Shown here: piece by piece, positions 19,265-28,345 of the stretch
How the letters are laid out: every line of letters starts with the position of its first letter
Numbering within the stretch: position 1 is the stretch's first letter
DNA from: Actinoplanes xinjiangensis
GTDB taxonomy: Bacteria; Actinomycetota; Actinomycetes; Mycobacteriales; Micromonosporaceae
Direction of reading: 5' to 3'
DNA length: 64,000 nt
Assembly: GCF_003148685.1 (NCBI RefSeq)
Contig: NZ_QGGR01000010.1
Location: 248,001 to 312,000, forward strand
The notes under the pieces: generated by a model
Told to the model about the DNA's origin: nothing
The model's database searches: none
The model's input: only the letters and a program-made list of their open reading frames with translations
Translations under genes and position numbers: made by a program

Positions 19265-20461
19265 ATGACGGTCGTGCACCCGATCAAACTGGCCTGGATC
19301 ACCAACGGAGGTACCGGGGCCCAGAATTACGACGAGTTCGCCGACGACGCCGAAATCACCGACATCATCAAGGGCAACCCGCACAGCGCGCTTGCCGTGG
19401 AGATGCCGCACCTCGCGCCCGAGTCCCTCGGGAAGTCCTTCCTCGAGTCCCTGCCGGACGCCGTCGTCCGTCTGCAGCGCGATCAGGCCGAGGAGAAGTA
19501 CCGGCAGGCTGAGCACGTCGTGGTGCTCTACCGCATAACCGCGCCGGGCGAGGCACCCGCCTACGGGCTGTGGAGCATGGTCGAGACCGGCCAGATCTCC
19601 ACCAGCGCCGACGAGCCCGGTCTGGTCATCCGTAACGAGGACGTCTTCATCAGCAAGGTGCGCGAGCGCGTCGCCCTCGCCGAGTCGGTGGGCGCCCTGC
19701 TCTCCCCGGTCCTGCTGCTGCAGACCGGCCGCGGCGAGGAGCTGCACGCCGCGCTCGCCGAGGCCACCGACGCCGCCGGTGAGCCGGCCGCCACCGACGT
19801 GGACGCCTCCGGGCGTACCCATGCGATCTGGCCCGTCGGTCCCGGTGACCTCCAGGATCGGCTGCTCGCGCTGGCCGGCGGCGGGGAACTGGTGGTCGCC
19901 GACGGCAACCACCGCAGCCTCGCCGCGCAGACCGGTGGCCTGGAGCGCTTCCTGGCCGTCGTGACCACGCCGGCCTCGGTCTTCATCCAGCCCTACAACC
20001 GCCTGGTCAGCGAGCTGCCGGCGTCGCTCGACGAGCTTCTCGGGCGGTTGCGCGCGGCCGGCGCGACGGTCACCGAGCTGCCGCGCGTCGCGCAGCTTCC
20101 GGCCAAGGGCACCATCGAGTTGTACGCTGCGGGCCGCTCGTTCGCGGTCCGGCTACCGTCCGACCCGGCCGGTACCTCGGTGGAGAACCTGGACCACGCC
20201 CTTGTCGAGCGCATCCTGCTGCGCGACTCGCTGGGCCTGGACGCGGGTGACAAACGGATCTCCTACATCGGCGGGGACTACCCGGTCGAGTGGCTGTGCG
20301 GTGAGGTCGACGCCGGCCGCGCCGAGCTGGCGATCCTGATCGCCCCGGTGACCGTCGACGACTTCGTCGAGGTCAACCTGGAACGGCTCAAGCTGCCGCG
20401 CAAGAGCACCTGGTTCACGCCGAAGGCGCGGGGCGGCCTGGTCGTGGCCGACATCCGCTGA
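19265..20461 (+). CDS. DUF1015 family protein
   Basis: The protein has 398 aa. The family hallmark VADGNHRSLAA (usually ADGHHR) lies at about residue 210, and the flanking blocks match DUF1015, a group of conserved proteins of unproved function linked in some bacteria to serine or 3-phosphoglycerate metabolism. I chose ATG 19265; an in-frame TTG lies nine bases upstream. The stop overlaps the ATG of the esterase gene by one base (TGATG). Confidence 0.82.
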   Translation: MTVVHPIKLAWITNGGTGAQNYDEFADDAEITDIIKGNPHSALAVEMPHLAPESLGKSFLESLPDAVVRLQRDQAEEKYRQAEHVVVLYRITAPGEAPAYGLWSMVETGQISTSADEPGLVIRNEDVFISKVRERVALAESVGALLSPVLLLQTGRGEELHAALAEATDAAGEPAATDVDASGRTHAIWPVGPGDLQDRLLALAGGGELVVADGNHRSLAAQTGGLERFLAVVTTPASVFIQPYNRLVSELPASLDELLGRLRAAGATVTELPRVAQLPAKGTIELYAAGRSFAVRLPSDPAGTSVENLDHALVERILLRDSLGLDAGDKRISYIGGDYPVEWLCGEVDAGRAELAILIAPVTVDDFVEVNLERLKLPRKSTWFTPKARGGLVVADIR

Positions 20462-21378
20462 TGCTGCACCCGCAGGTCGAGGCCGCCGCCCAGCTCCGGC
20501 GGCGGCCCAGCCCCGAGGAACTCGCCGCCGACCCGTACCAGCGGCTGCTCGGCGTCCGCGCCGCCATGGAGGAGGCCAACGAGGCCGAGACCGGCCCGGC
20601 GCTGCCGTTGCCGGTGGTCGCCGACTTCGACGCCGACGGGGTGCCCTGCCGCCTCTACGCCACGAAGGCCGGCGCCCCGGTTCTGGTCTACCTGCACGGC
20701 GGCGGCTGGTGTTACGGCAGCATCGAGACCGTGGACCGGTTCTGCCGCCGGGTCGCCGACCGCTCCGGCTGCGCCGTGGTGTCGGCCGGCTACCGGCTGG
20801 CGCCCGAGCACGTCTTCCCGGCCGCGATCGAGGATGCCGAGACGGTCCTGTCCTACCTCCGGCGCGAGGGCGCCGGCCTGGGCGTGGACGTCTCCCGGCT
20901 GGCGATCGGCGGGGACAGCGCCGGCGGCCAGCTCGCCACGGTCACCGCCCGCCGCCAGCGGGACGCGGCCACCCCACTCGACTTCCAGGTGCTCATCTAC
21001 CCGGCCCTCGACCCGCTAACTTCCGCCGAGTCCTACGACGAGGTGGGGGAGTACGGGCTGGACCGGGCCTCGATGAGGCTGGCCTGGGAGACGTTCGTCC
21101 CCGATCCGGTGCGCCGGCTCACCCCGGACGTGTCGCCGCTCGCGGTGGCCGACCTGTCCGGCATGCCGCCCACCCTGGTGATCACCGCGGAGTACGACGC
21201 GCTGCGCGACGAGGGCGCCGACTACGCGAACGCACTGATCGCCGCGGGCGTTCCGGTGGTGCACACCCGCTACATGGGCGTGAACCACGGCTTCGCCCGC
21301 AAACTGGCCACCATCGACGCCGCCCGGGCCGCGGCTGATCAGGTGGCGTCCGCCCTGCGTTCGGCCCTCACCTTCTGA
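20461..21378 (+). CDS. Alpha/beta hydrolase, hormone-sensitive-lipase-type esterase
   Basis: The protein has 305 aa. The HSL-family oxyanion-hole motif HGGGW lies at about residue 80, and the nucleophile elbow GGDSAGGQ at about residue 155. The acid and base are in the C-terminal part, with GVNHGFAR carrying the histidine. It should cleave short carboxylic esters. It starts within the stop of the DUF1015 gene and ends 13 bases before rpiB, so all three lie in one operon. Confidence 0.9.
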   Translation: MLHPQVEAAAQLRRRPSPEELAADPYQRLLGVRAAMEEANEAETGPALPLPVVADFDADGVPCRLYATKAGAPVLVYLHGGGWCYGSIETVDRFCRRVADRSGCAVVSAGYRLAPEHVFPAAIEDAETVLSYLRREGAGLGVDVSRLAIGGDSAGGQLATVTARRQRDAATPLDFQVLIYPALDPLTSAESYDEVGEYGLDRASMRLAWETFVPDPVRRLTPDVSPLAVADLSGMPPTLVITAEYDALRDEGADYANALIAAGVPVVHTRYMGVNHGFARKLATIDAARAAADQVASALRSALTF

Positions 21379-21391
21379 AAGACTTCTTTTC

Positions 21392-21877
21392 ATGCGTCTC
21401 TACCTGGGTTCCGACCACGCCGGCTTCGAGCTGAAGAACCACCTCGTGAACCACCTGGTCAAGCAGGGGCACGACGTGGTGGACGTCGGACCGCACGTCT
21501 ACGACGCCGAGGACGACTACCCGGCGTTCTGTTTCCACACCGGTGCCAAGGTGGTCGCCGACCCGGGCTCGCTCGGCATCGTGATCGGCGGCTCCGGCAA
21601 CGGCGAGCAGATCGCCGCCAACAAGGTCCCCGGTGTCCGCTCCGCCCTGGTCTGGAAGACCGAGATCGCCGAGCTGGCCCGCCAGCACAACGACAGCAAC
21701 GTGATCGCCATCGGCGCCCGCCAGCACACCCTGGACGAGGCGACCGCCTTCGTCGAGGCGTTCATCGCGACGTCGTTCTCCGGCAACGCCCGGCACGCCC
21801 GCCGGATCACCCAGCTCGCCGACTACGAGGTGGCCCGAAAGCTGCCGGAGCTGCCGTCGTCGGCGACCACCGCCTGA
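21392..21877 (+). CDS. rpiB: Ribose-5-phosphate isomerase B
   Basis: RpiB interconverts ribose-5-phosphate and ribulose-5-phosphate in the pentose phosphate pathway. The protein has 161 aa with the expected GSDHAGFELK start and the phosphate and sugar contacts IVIGGSGNGEQIAANK and NVIAIGARQH. Actinobacterial RpiB lacks the cysteine nucleophile of other bacteria, and here the equivalent position reads GSGNGE, which fits. It is the last gene of its operon, before a long hairpin. Confidence 0.95.
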   Translation: MRLYLGSDHAGFELKNHLVNHLVKQGHDVVDVGPHVYDAEDDYPAFCFHTGAKVVADPGSLGIVIGGSGNGEQIAANKVPGVRSALVWKTEIAELARQHNDSNVIAIGARQHTLDEATAFVEAFIATSFSGNARHARRITQLADYEVARKLPELPSSATTA

Positions 21878-21918
21878 TCTCCGCCGCTCACCGGCCCGGG
21901 CGGTGGTCCGTTCCCGTT

Positions 21919-21973
21919 CGGCTGGTCGTCACCGCTGTCTCAGCGGAGCTGAGACAGCGGTGACGACCAGCCG
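21919..21973. terminator. 25-bp perfect hairpin between convergent genes
   Basis: Arms at 21919-21943 and 21949-21973 are perfect complements of 25 bases with a 5-base loop (CGGAG). It sits between rpiB and the convergent proline-rich gene, whose stop is ten bases away, so it may stop transcription from both sides. The stem is unusually long and less GC-rich than its surroundings. Confidence 0.8.
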
Positions 21974-21983
21974 GATTTGATCT

Positions 21984-22763
21984 TCAGCGGCGTGGGAGAT
22001 CCTCACGGGGCAGCCAGTTGCGCCGGATGATCGGCAGGTCCCGCTCGGCGGCGGCCAGGTCGTCGTCGCTGGGCCGGGACGCGTCCCGGGCGCGCAGCGC
22101 CGCACCGACACTGACCTGCGACGACCCGGAGCCAACGAGGCCGCGCAACCCGCGCTCGGACTCGCGTTCGTCGCCGCCCGCGGCACCGGGCCGTCTCGGC
22201 ATACCGCCACGGCTCGGCCGCCCGGCCGATCGGTCACCGACGGCCGGTGACCCGTCCGGCGTCACCACGGCCGGCGGAGGAGCCGGAACAGGCGGCGGAC
22301 CCGGAACACCCGAAGGCGAAGCCGGCGGCGGCCCAGGCACACCGGAAGGCGAAGCCGGCGGCGGCCCAGGCACACCGGAGGGCGAAGCTGGTGGTGGGCC
22401 GGGAACGCCCGAAGGCGAAGCCGGCGGCGGGCCGGGGACTCCGGTAGGCGGAGCCGGTGGTGGGCCGGGAACGCCCGAAGGCGGGGCCGGCGGGGGGCCA
22501 GGGACTCCGGTAGGCGGAGCCGGTGGTGGGCCGGGAACGCCCGAAGGCGGGGCCGGAACGGGCGGTGGGCCGGGGACACCCGAGGGCGGGCCCGGCACCG
22601 GAGGCCGAGCCGGCACCGGGTGGTGCGGCGGGGGAGCGGGAACCGCCGGTGACCCGCTGGGCACGGGAGCAGCCCCGGCCGGGGCGATCGTCTCGTCGGC
22701 GGTCGTCTCGGCGGCCGCCGAGGAGGGACGCACACGGCGGCGTCGGCGTTCGGGCTGGCCCAT
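21984..22763 (-). CDS. Proline-rich repeat protein with conserved C-terminus
   Basis: The protein has 259 aa in three parts. A basic N-terminus (GQPERRRRRVRPS) is followed by about 120 residues of tandem proline-rich repeats built on PPxSGVPGPPPA, and by a C-terminal domain ending DDLAAAERDLPIIRRNW. That ending is a pattern I associate with conserved actinobacterial proteins, which supports this strand over the long glycine-rich frame on the other. There is no signal peptide. The function is unknown. Confidence 0.75.
   Translation of the reverse strand: MGQPERRRRRVRPSSAAAETTADETIAPAGAAPVPSGSPAVPAPPPHHPVPARPPVPGPPSGVPGPPPVPAPPSGVPGPPPAPPTGVPGPPPAPPSGVPGPPPAPPTGVPGPPPASPSGVPGPPPASPSGVPGPPPASPSGVPGPPPASPSGVPGPPPVPAPPPAVVTPDGSPAVGDRSAGRPSRGGMPRRPGAAGGDERESERGLRGLVGSGSSQVSVGAALRARDASRPSDDDLAAAERDLPIIRRNWLPREDLPRR
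22290..22600 (-). repeat. 33-bp coding repeats (proline-rich)
   Basis: About nine copies of a 33-base unit encode an 11-residue repeat (PPPA-S/P-P-S/T-GVPG). Boundaries are approximate. Neighbouring copies differ by a few synonymous or conservative changes, typical of slippage or unequal crossover inside a gene. Confidence 0.8.
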
Positions 22764-22793
22764 GCATCCGACGGTACCGCCGTACCGATCAAC

Positions 22794-24017
22794 TCAGAAC
22801 ACCTCGGTGGGGCTCGGCAGCCGGTTCCAGCGGAACGCGACGGTCGGGTCGTTCCCGGTCGCCTGGCGGACCCGGCCGGCGGCGGCGAGCGTGCTGAACG
22901 CGGTCCCGCCGAGGTAGACCGCTCCCAGGTCGGTCACCGACAGGGCGACGTCGGCCGGGTCGCCGGTCGGGGTGCAGGTCGCTCCGCCCGGCCCGCCGGT
23001 GAGCCGCCAGCGGCCGGAGTTCCGGGTCAGGATCGGGTCGGTGACCTCGAGGACCACGTCGACGTCGGTGGCGTACCGCCGGGCGGTCAGCGCGCCCGGC
23101 ACGTCGATCACCCGCAGCCACAGGGCGTCGACGTAGCCGGCGCCGAGCCGGCGGGGCTCGTCGACCATGTAGAGCAGCGGTTCGTCGACGGCGGCCAGCC
23201 GCATGGTGACGCTGCGGGTCAGGTCGATGCCGAGCAGGAACCGCCAGAGTGCCTGGTACGTCTCCGGGTCGGCGGCGACCACCTCACGCACCTGCACCTC
23301 GGCGCTCGGGCCGTGGCTGTTCCAGTCGTCCTTGATCCGCCACAGCGCATAGCCGGTGGGGCCGCCGGGTCCCTCGTGCACCACGGCGTAGCGCCTGGTG
23401 GCACCGTCCCGATGGTCCTTCGGGTCGCCGAGGACCCACTTCCACCAGTTGTCGTCCCGGCTGGACCAGCCGACCCGATCGGGGCGCAGCCGCTCGTAGA
23501 CCCCGCTCATCTCGGCGAGCAGGTCACCCGGGTCGCCCATCCGCAGGCGGCCGGACGGTTCCGCCGGTGGTACGGGGAGACGTACCTCACGATTCATGAT
23601 GTTGAGAGACAGGCGTGAGGCGGCCGGGCCGTACCCGAAGCGGGGGTAGATGGAGGTCTCGCTGGCCCACAGGACGGCCACCGCTTCCCGGCCGGCGTCG
23701 GCGATCTCGTGCAGTTGCCGGTGCATCATCCGGGTGAGCAGACCACGTCGCCGGTGGGTGGGCAGTACCCCGACCCCGGAGACGTGCGCGGCCGGGATCA
23801 CCGCTCCCGGTACGGTCAGATCGCGGCTGAAGGCCTGGACATGTCCCGCCACCAGCCCCGCGTCGTCGGCGACCAGTGAGCGGTCCAGCTCGTAGACGAC
23901 TCCCTCGAGATCCCTGAGTTCTCCCTCGATCTCCTCGTGGAAGACCGTGCTGAGGAGCCCGAAGATGGCCGCGAAGTCATCGCCGGTACTGGGCCGGAGT
24001 TGTGTCTCATCCTTCAT
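22794..24017 (-). CDS. Eis-like GNAT family N-acetyltransferase
   Basis: The protein has 407 aa, the length of Eis (enhanced intracellular survival) enzymes. Residues 1-150 form a GNAT domain with the acetyl-CoA loop VGVLPTHRRRGLLTRMM, followed by a second GNAT-like domain and a C-terminal sterol-carrier-like domain. The C-terminal residue is phenylalanine, as in Eis, where it supplies the catalytic carboxylate. Eis enzymes acetylate amines, including aminoglycosides and polyamines. The substrate here is not known. ATG 24017 gives the MKDETQLRPS start. Confidence 0.88.
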   Translation of the reverse strand: MKDETQLRPSTGDDFAAIFGLLSTVFHEEIEGELRDLEGVVYELDRSLVADDAGLVAGHVQAFSRDLTVPGAVIPAAHVSGVGVLPTHRRRGLLTRMMHRQLHEIADAGREAVAVLWASETSIYPRFGYGPAASRLSLNIMNREVRLPVPPAEPSGRLRMGDPGDLLAEMSGVYERLRPDRVGWSSRDDNWWKWVLGDPKDHRDGATRRYAVVHEGPGGPTGYALWRIKDDWNSHGPSAEVQVREVVAADPETYQALWRFLLGIDLTRSVTMRLAAVDEPLLYMVDEPRRLGAGYVDALWLRVIDVPGALTARRYATDVDVVLEVTDPILTRNSGRWRLTGGPGGATCTPTGDPADVALSVTDLGAVYLGGTAFSTLAAAGRVRQATGNDPTVAFRWNRLPSPTEVF

Positions 24018-24118
24018 AAGCTGTGTGTAACGGACTGCTGTGTGCTGCGGCGACCGATTTGTTGGCTCGCTACTCTCGAACTTGTCGCCGGCCGGCGACC
24101 GCAAGCCGGGAGGGGAAT

Positions 24119-24757
24119 ATGCCGGAGCAACCGCAGTGGTCCGAGCGGACGCTCGACATGCCACCGCAGGATCCGTGGGGCGATCAGCCGACCAGGCAGA
24201 CGACCCCGGAGAGCGCCGCCACCTCGCAGGTGCCGGCCCCGCACGCGCCCACGTCGCCGGGGCCCGCTCCGGCGCCCGACCCGTCCCCGTTCAGTCAGGG
24301 GCGGGCCCGGGTCACCCCGCCCACTCCGCGGACCGAGCAGTTCCGCGCCGGGCACGAGCCGACCGGCACCGGCTGGCCCGACCCGCACGAGGAGCGCCCA
24401 CAGCGCAGCCTCGGCTGGCACATGCGGCAGTGGCGCCGGGGCGGCGAGTGGAGCAGCGCCGCGGTGCTGTTCGCCTTCGTCGGCTGGGGCATCTGGGCGA
24501 TCTCCGAGGGCGGTGGCGACCTCGGCGGCCCACTGATCATCTTCCTGGTGTCGCTGTGCGTCGCCGCGGGCGTCTTCGCGCTGGCCCGCCTGGTCGGCCG
24601 TCTCGTGCTGGAGCAGCGGATGGGCCGGGTGCGGCACACCGCCCGCGGCGCGCACATGGTCGCCGGCCTCTTCCTGGCCGGTGTCGGGATCGCCTTCCTG
24701 CGCCAGACCGGCTGGGTCATGCAGGCCGTCGACTGGGTGATCGGCCTGTTCCGTTAG
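24119..24757 (+). CDS. Proline-rich membrane protein
   Basis: The protein has 212 aa from ATG 24119, preceded by GGGAGGGG. Residues 1-105 are a disordered, Pro/Thr/Ser-rich cytoplasmic tail. Three membrane segments follow at about 120-140, 144-165 and 180-205. I know no function; the architecture is common in actinobacterial envelope proteins. Its stop overlaps that of the convergent SDR gene by four bases. Confidence 0.7.
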   Translation: MPEQPQWSERTLDMPPQDPWGDQPTRQTTPESAATSQVPAPHAPTSPGPAPAPDPSPFSQGRARVTPPTPRTEQFRAGHEPTGTGWPDPHEERPQRSLGWHMRQWRRGGEWSSAAVLFAFVGWGIWAISEGGGDLGGPLIIFLVSLCVAAGVFALARLVGRLVLEQRMGRVRHTARGAHMVAGLFLAGVGIAFLRQTGWVMQAVDWVIGLFR

Positions 24758-25626
24758 CTGACCGGCTTGCCACCGGTGACGCCGAGCACCTCGCCGGTGG
24801 TGTAGCTGGACTCCCGGCTGGCGAAGTAGACGTAGGCGGGAGCCAACTCAGCGGGCTGCCCGGCCCGGCCGAGCGGGGTGTCGGCCCCGAAGGACTTGAC
24901 CTTCTCCTCGTGCATGGTGGCCGGGATGAGCGGGGTCCAGATCGGGCCGGGCGCGACCGCGTTCACCCGGATGCCCTTCTCGGCCAGGTCCTCGGCGAGC
25001 GCCTTGGTGAAGGCCACGATGCCGCCCTTGGTGGTGGCGTAGTCGAGCAGTGCGCTCGACGACTGGTACGCCTGGATCGACGCCGTGTTGAGGATCGCCG
25101 ACCCGGCCGGCATGTGCGGCACCGCGGCCCGGCACAGCCAGAACATGGCGTACAGGTTGGTCTTCATCACCCGGTCGAACTGCTCGTCGGTGATGTCGGT
25201 GATCCCGCCGGGCTGGGCCATCTGGTAGGCGGCGTTGTTCACCAGGATGTCGAGTCCGCCCAGCTCGGTCAGGGCGGTGTCGATGACGGCCCGGCAGTGC
25301 GCCTCGTCACGGATGTCACCGGGCAGGCGGACCGCCTTGCGGCCGGCCTTCTCGATCCACTGGGCGGTGTCCGCCGCGTCCGACTCCTCCTCGGGCAGGT
25401 AGGAGATCAGCACGTCGGCTCCCTCCCGGGCGAACGCGATCGCGACGGCCCGGCCGATTCCGGAGTCACCGCCGGTGATGACCGCCTTGCGGCCGGTCAG
25501 CCGTCCGCTGCCGCGGTAGCTCTCCTCGCCGTGATCCGGGCGGTCCGGCATGGCCGAGGTGAGGCCGGGCGGCTGCTGGTCGCCACCGTCGAGCTCGGGC
25601 TTCGGGTAGAGATCACGCGGGTTCAC
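24754..25626 (-). CDS. SDR family oxidoreductase
   Basis: This short-chain dehydrogenase has 290 aa with an N-terminal extension like YghA and GSP39. It has the cofactor motif TGGDSGIGRA, the NNAA motif and active-site Ser and YxxxK in the segment LDYATTKGGIVAFTKALAED. The cofactor preference cannot be read with certainty. GTG 25626 follows AGGAGG by seven bases. Confidence 0.9.
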   Translation of the reverse strand: MNPRDLYPKPELDGGDQQPPGLTSAMPDRPDHGEESYRGSGRLTGRKAVITGGDSGIGRAVAIAFAREGADVLISYLPEEESDAADTAQWIEKAGRKAVRLPGDIRDEAHCRAVIDTALTELGGLDILVNNAAYQMAQPGGITDITDEQFDRVMKTNLYAMFWLCRAAVPHMPAGSAILNTASIQAYQSSSALLDYATTKGGIVAFTKALAEDLAEKGIRVNAVAPGPIWTPLIPATMHEEKVKSFGADTPLGRAGQPAELAPAYVYFASRESSYTTGEVLGVTGGKPVS

Positions 25627-25711
25627 GTCGTTGCCTCCTGATGCTGGGGTCCGATGTCCTCCGCATTCCCGGAACACGTGCGGATAACCCGATTTCGGGT
25701 ATGCGCGCGCC

Positions 25712-26608
25712 ATGGGGGACACACGAGTGAGCGTCGTCGTCATCACCTGGCGGCGGCGCGAGGAGGCGCTGGCCTGTGTGGGCCGGCTGCGGGAGTTGCC
25801 GGAGCGGCCGCACGTGGTGCTGGTCGACAACGGATCGGACGACGGCACCGCGGAGGCGGTCCGGGAACGATTCCCGGACGTCGAGGTGGTCGCCCTGCGC
25901 GACAATCTCGGCGCGGTCGGCCGCAATATCGGGGTACGCCGTACGAGCACCCCCTACGTCGCCTTCTGCGACGACGACACGTGGTGGAGCCCCGGCTCGC
26001 TGGCCAGGGCCGCCGACGCCCTCGACGCCTGTCCGCGGCTGGCTCTGGTGAACGCCCGCATCGTGGTCGAGCCGTCCGGCGCCGAGGACCCGATCGTGGC
26101 CGAGCTCCGGGACTCGCCGGTGCCCGCCCCACCGTGGCTGCCCGGTCCGGCGCTCGGCAGTTTCCTGGCCGGCGCCTCGGTGGTCCGGCGGGACGCGTTC
26201 GTGCGGGCCGGCGGGTTCAGCGAGCGGCTGTGGCTGGGCGGTGAGGAGGAGCTGCTCGCCACCGATCTGATCGCGGCCGGCTGGGAGCTGTGCTATCTGG
26301 CGGAGCTGACGGTGCATCACCGGGCGTCGAAGCTGCGCGACAGCACCCACCGGCGCCGGGTCGGGCTGCGAAACACGCTCTGGTTCACCTGGCTGCGGCG
26401 GCCGCTCGGTCCGGCCGTACGCCGCACGATGTTCCTGGCCCGGACCGTCCCGAGGGACCGGACCTCGCTGCTCGGCGCGGTCGACGCGGTCCGGGGCCTG
26501 GGGTGGCTGCTCGCCGCCCGCCGGCCCCGCCCGGCCGTGGTGGAGGCCCGGCTGAGCCGGCTGGACGAGGCGCAGCGGCGGTCGACCGCCCGGCGTTACG
26601 TGGGCTGA
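25712..26608 (+). CDS. Family 2 glycosyltransferase
   Basis: The protein has 298 aa with the GT-A fold. SVVVITWRRREEAL opens the nucleotide-sugar domain, VLVDNGSDDGT is the substrate segment and FCDDDTWW carries the DxD-like metal site; GGFSERLWLGGEEELLATDL is the ED motif region. It transfers an unknown sugar, probably for a cell-wall glycan. It has no membrane segment and no operon partner. Confidence 0.88.
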   Translation: MGDTRVSVVVITWRRREEALACVGRLRELPERPHVVLVDNGSDDGTAEAVRERFPDVEVVALRDNLGAVGRNIGVRRTSTPYVAFCDDDTWWSPGSLARAADALDACPRLALVNARIVVEPSGAEDPIVAELRDSPVPAPPWLPGPALGSFLAGASVVRRDAFVRAGGFSERLWLGGEEELLATDLIAAGWELCYLAELTVHHRASKLRDSTHRRRVGLRNTLWFTWLRRPLGPAVRRTMFLARTVPRDRTSLLGAVDAVRGLGWLLAARRPRPAVVEARLSRLDEAQRRSTARRYVG

Positions 26609-26621
26609 GCGGCGACCAGGG

Positions 26622-27689
26622 TCAACGGTTCTTGAAATAGCGGAAGAGGTGCCGTTCGCGGACCGTCAGCACGCCCAGCACCGCCCCGATCAGGGTGGCG
26701 CAGGCCGCTACCGCCGGTCCGCGGACGTCCACCAGGTAGACCGCGGCCGCGTCCGTGGATCCGGCCGCCACCACCCCGGCCAGCAGCGCCACCGCGGCCA
26801 GCACGACTCCGGCCGCGGCCCAGGCGGCGGTCTCGATCACCTGGATGGCGAGCACATCGCGCCGGGACGCGCCGAGGTGCAGCGCGGCGGCCAGTTCCAG
26901 CCGCCGGATCCGGACCGCGATCAGTCCGAGCAGCAGCCCGGCCAGCGCGCAGGCGGGCAGCGCGAAGCGGGTGGGCCGGGCGGTGAACTCGCCCAGCGCG
27001 TCGAACCGGGTGCCCCGGCTGGTGTTGAGCTGGCCGACGGCCACGGCGTCGGCCGCGGAGCTGTCCACCGCCAGCGCGGCGTGCAGCAGCTGCTCCCGGT
27101 CGCGGGACAGCGGCCAGATGTCGGCCCAGCACTCGTCGAAGGAGCCGGCCGCGGGCTGAGGGAGGAGGGCGGCGTACGCCAGCCGGCTGTCCCGCCCGTC
27201 GTCCGGGTACTCGTACAGCCCCGCGACGGTGAGCGTCCCGCTGCCGGTCGGCAGTTCCTGCCCCGCCTGAACGCCGAGGGTGCGGGCCAGCGGCGCGGGC
27301 AGCCAGGCCCCGGCGGGTGCGGCCGGGTCGCCCCCGAGGACGGCGATCAGCCCGGGCGTCACCGCGTAGGCGGGCACCGGGTTCGCGTTCATCGTGCGCA
27401 GCACCACCGCGTCGGCCTCGCGGAGTGCGCCGGCCGCCCGGATCCCGCCGATCGTGCCGAGTCGCTCGCAGGCGGCGGCGTCGGTCATGGCGGGGGCGAC
27501 CATCACCCGGATCGAGGCGCCGGAGGCGACGAAGTCCGCGGCCCGGCTCTGCACGCCGATGATCGAGCGGGCGTCCATGATCGCGGCCCCGGCCGTGATC
27601 GCCGCCAGGAGCAGGGCGAACAGCAGCGCCCGGGACGTGCCGGTGGCCAGGTTCCGGCCGGCTTCGGACAGGATCGACCGGAATCTCAT
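26622..27689 (-). CDS. ABC transporter permease, FtsX/MacB type
   Basis: The protein has 355 aa. An N-terminal membrane segment (ALLFALLLAAITAGAAI) is followed by an extracellular domain of about 200 residues with two cysteines, then three membrane segments at the C-terminus. This is the FtsX topology of permeases that do mechanical work on extracellular substrates. ATG 27689 overlaps the ATPase stop (ATGA). It is the last gene of a four-gene block with lipoprotein, adaptor and ATPase. Confidence 0.82.
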   Translation of the reverse strand: MRFRSILSEAGRNLATGTSRALLFALLLAAITAGAAIMDARSIIGVQSRAADFVASGASIRVMVAPAMTDAAACERLGTIGGIRAAGALREADAVVLRTMNANPVPAYAVTPGLIAVLGGDPAAPAGAWLPAPLARTLGVQAGQELPTGSGTLTVAGLYEYPDDGRDSRLAYAALLPQPAAGSFDECWADIWPLSRDREQLLHAALAVDSSAADAVAVGQLNTSRGTRFDALGEFTARPTRFALPACALAGLLLGLIAVRIRRLELAAALHLGASRRDVLAIQVIETAAWAAAGVVLAAVALLAGVVAAGSTDAAAVYLVDVRGPAVAACATLIGAVLGVLTVRERHLFRYFKNR

Positions 27690-28345
27690 GAGGCCGGTGC
27701 CCCTGCCGTCAGGCCGGTACGCCCGTGCACGGCCAGGTCGACCACGCGCGTGCAGGCGTCCCGGGTGTGCGGGTCGTGCGTGGCGATGACCACGATGGTG
27801 CCGTCCTGCGCGACCGCGCCGAGTGTCCGGTTGACGGTCGCCGCGGTGGTGATGTCGAGCTGGGCGGTCGGCTCGTCGACGAGCAGCAGGTCCGGGGCGG
27901 CACAGACGGCCCGGGCCAGCATGAGCCGCTGTGCCTCCCCGCCGGACAGCTCCCGGAACGGCTGGCACGCGGCCCGGTCGAGCTGGAACGCGGCGAGCAC
28001 CTCCCGAGCGCGTTCCCGGGCCTCGGGGCGGGTCCGGCCGGCGGCGAGCAGCGGCAGGCAGACGTGGTCGAGCGCGGTGCGGGCCGGTACGCCGTACGGG
28101 TTCTGGAACACCCAGCCGGTCCGGGACACCCCGATCCGCTCGATCCGCCCCTCCACCGGCGTGACCCAGCCGGCCAGCAGGGACAGCAGCGTCGACTTGC
28201 CCGACCCGGACGGCCCGCAGAGGCCGGTGATCTCGCCGGGTTCGAGGTTCAGGTCGAGTCCGCGGAACAGGAACGGCGCGCCGGGGAAGTGGTGCCCGAG
28301 TCCCTCACCCCGCAGGATCTTGGGCCCGGCGTGCGGGGCGCTCAC
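27686..28345 (-). CDS. ABC transporter ATP-binding protein (MacB-like)
   Basis: This ATPase has 219 aa with Walker A GPSGSGKST, signature LSGGEAQRLMLARA, Walker B DLLLVDEPTAQLD and H-loop IATHD. It pairs with the permease encoded next. GTG 28345 overlaps the adaptor stop and its own stop overlaps the permease start, so the three are coupled. Family members power the export of peptides, lipoproteins or antibiotics, or release them from the envelope. Confidence 0.9.
   Translation of the reverse strand: MSAPHAGPKILRGEGLGHHFPGAPFLFRGLDLNLEPGEITGLCGPSGSGKSTLLSLLAGWVTPVEGRIERIGVSRTGWVFQNPYGVPARTALDHVCLPLLAAGRTRPEARERAREVLAAFQLDRAACQPFRELSGGEAQRLMLARAVCAAPDLLLVDEPTAQLDITTAATVNRTLGAVAQDGTIVVIATHDPHTRDACTRVVDLAVHGRTGLTAGAPAS

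Noticed and set aside
22290..22600. Possible CRISPR array
   Set aside because: The 33-base units are head-to-tail without unique spacers and code for a proline-rich repeat in frame.
22018..22917. Glycine-rich plus-strand frame resembling PE-PGRS proteins
   Set aside because: It is the complement of the proline-rich repeats. The minus frame has a conserved C-terminal domain and ends at the terminator.
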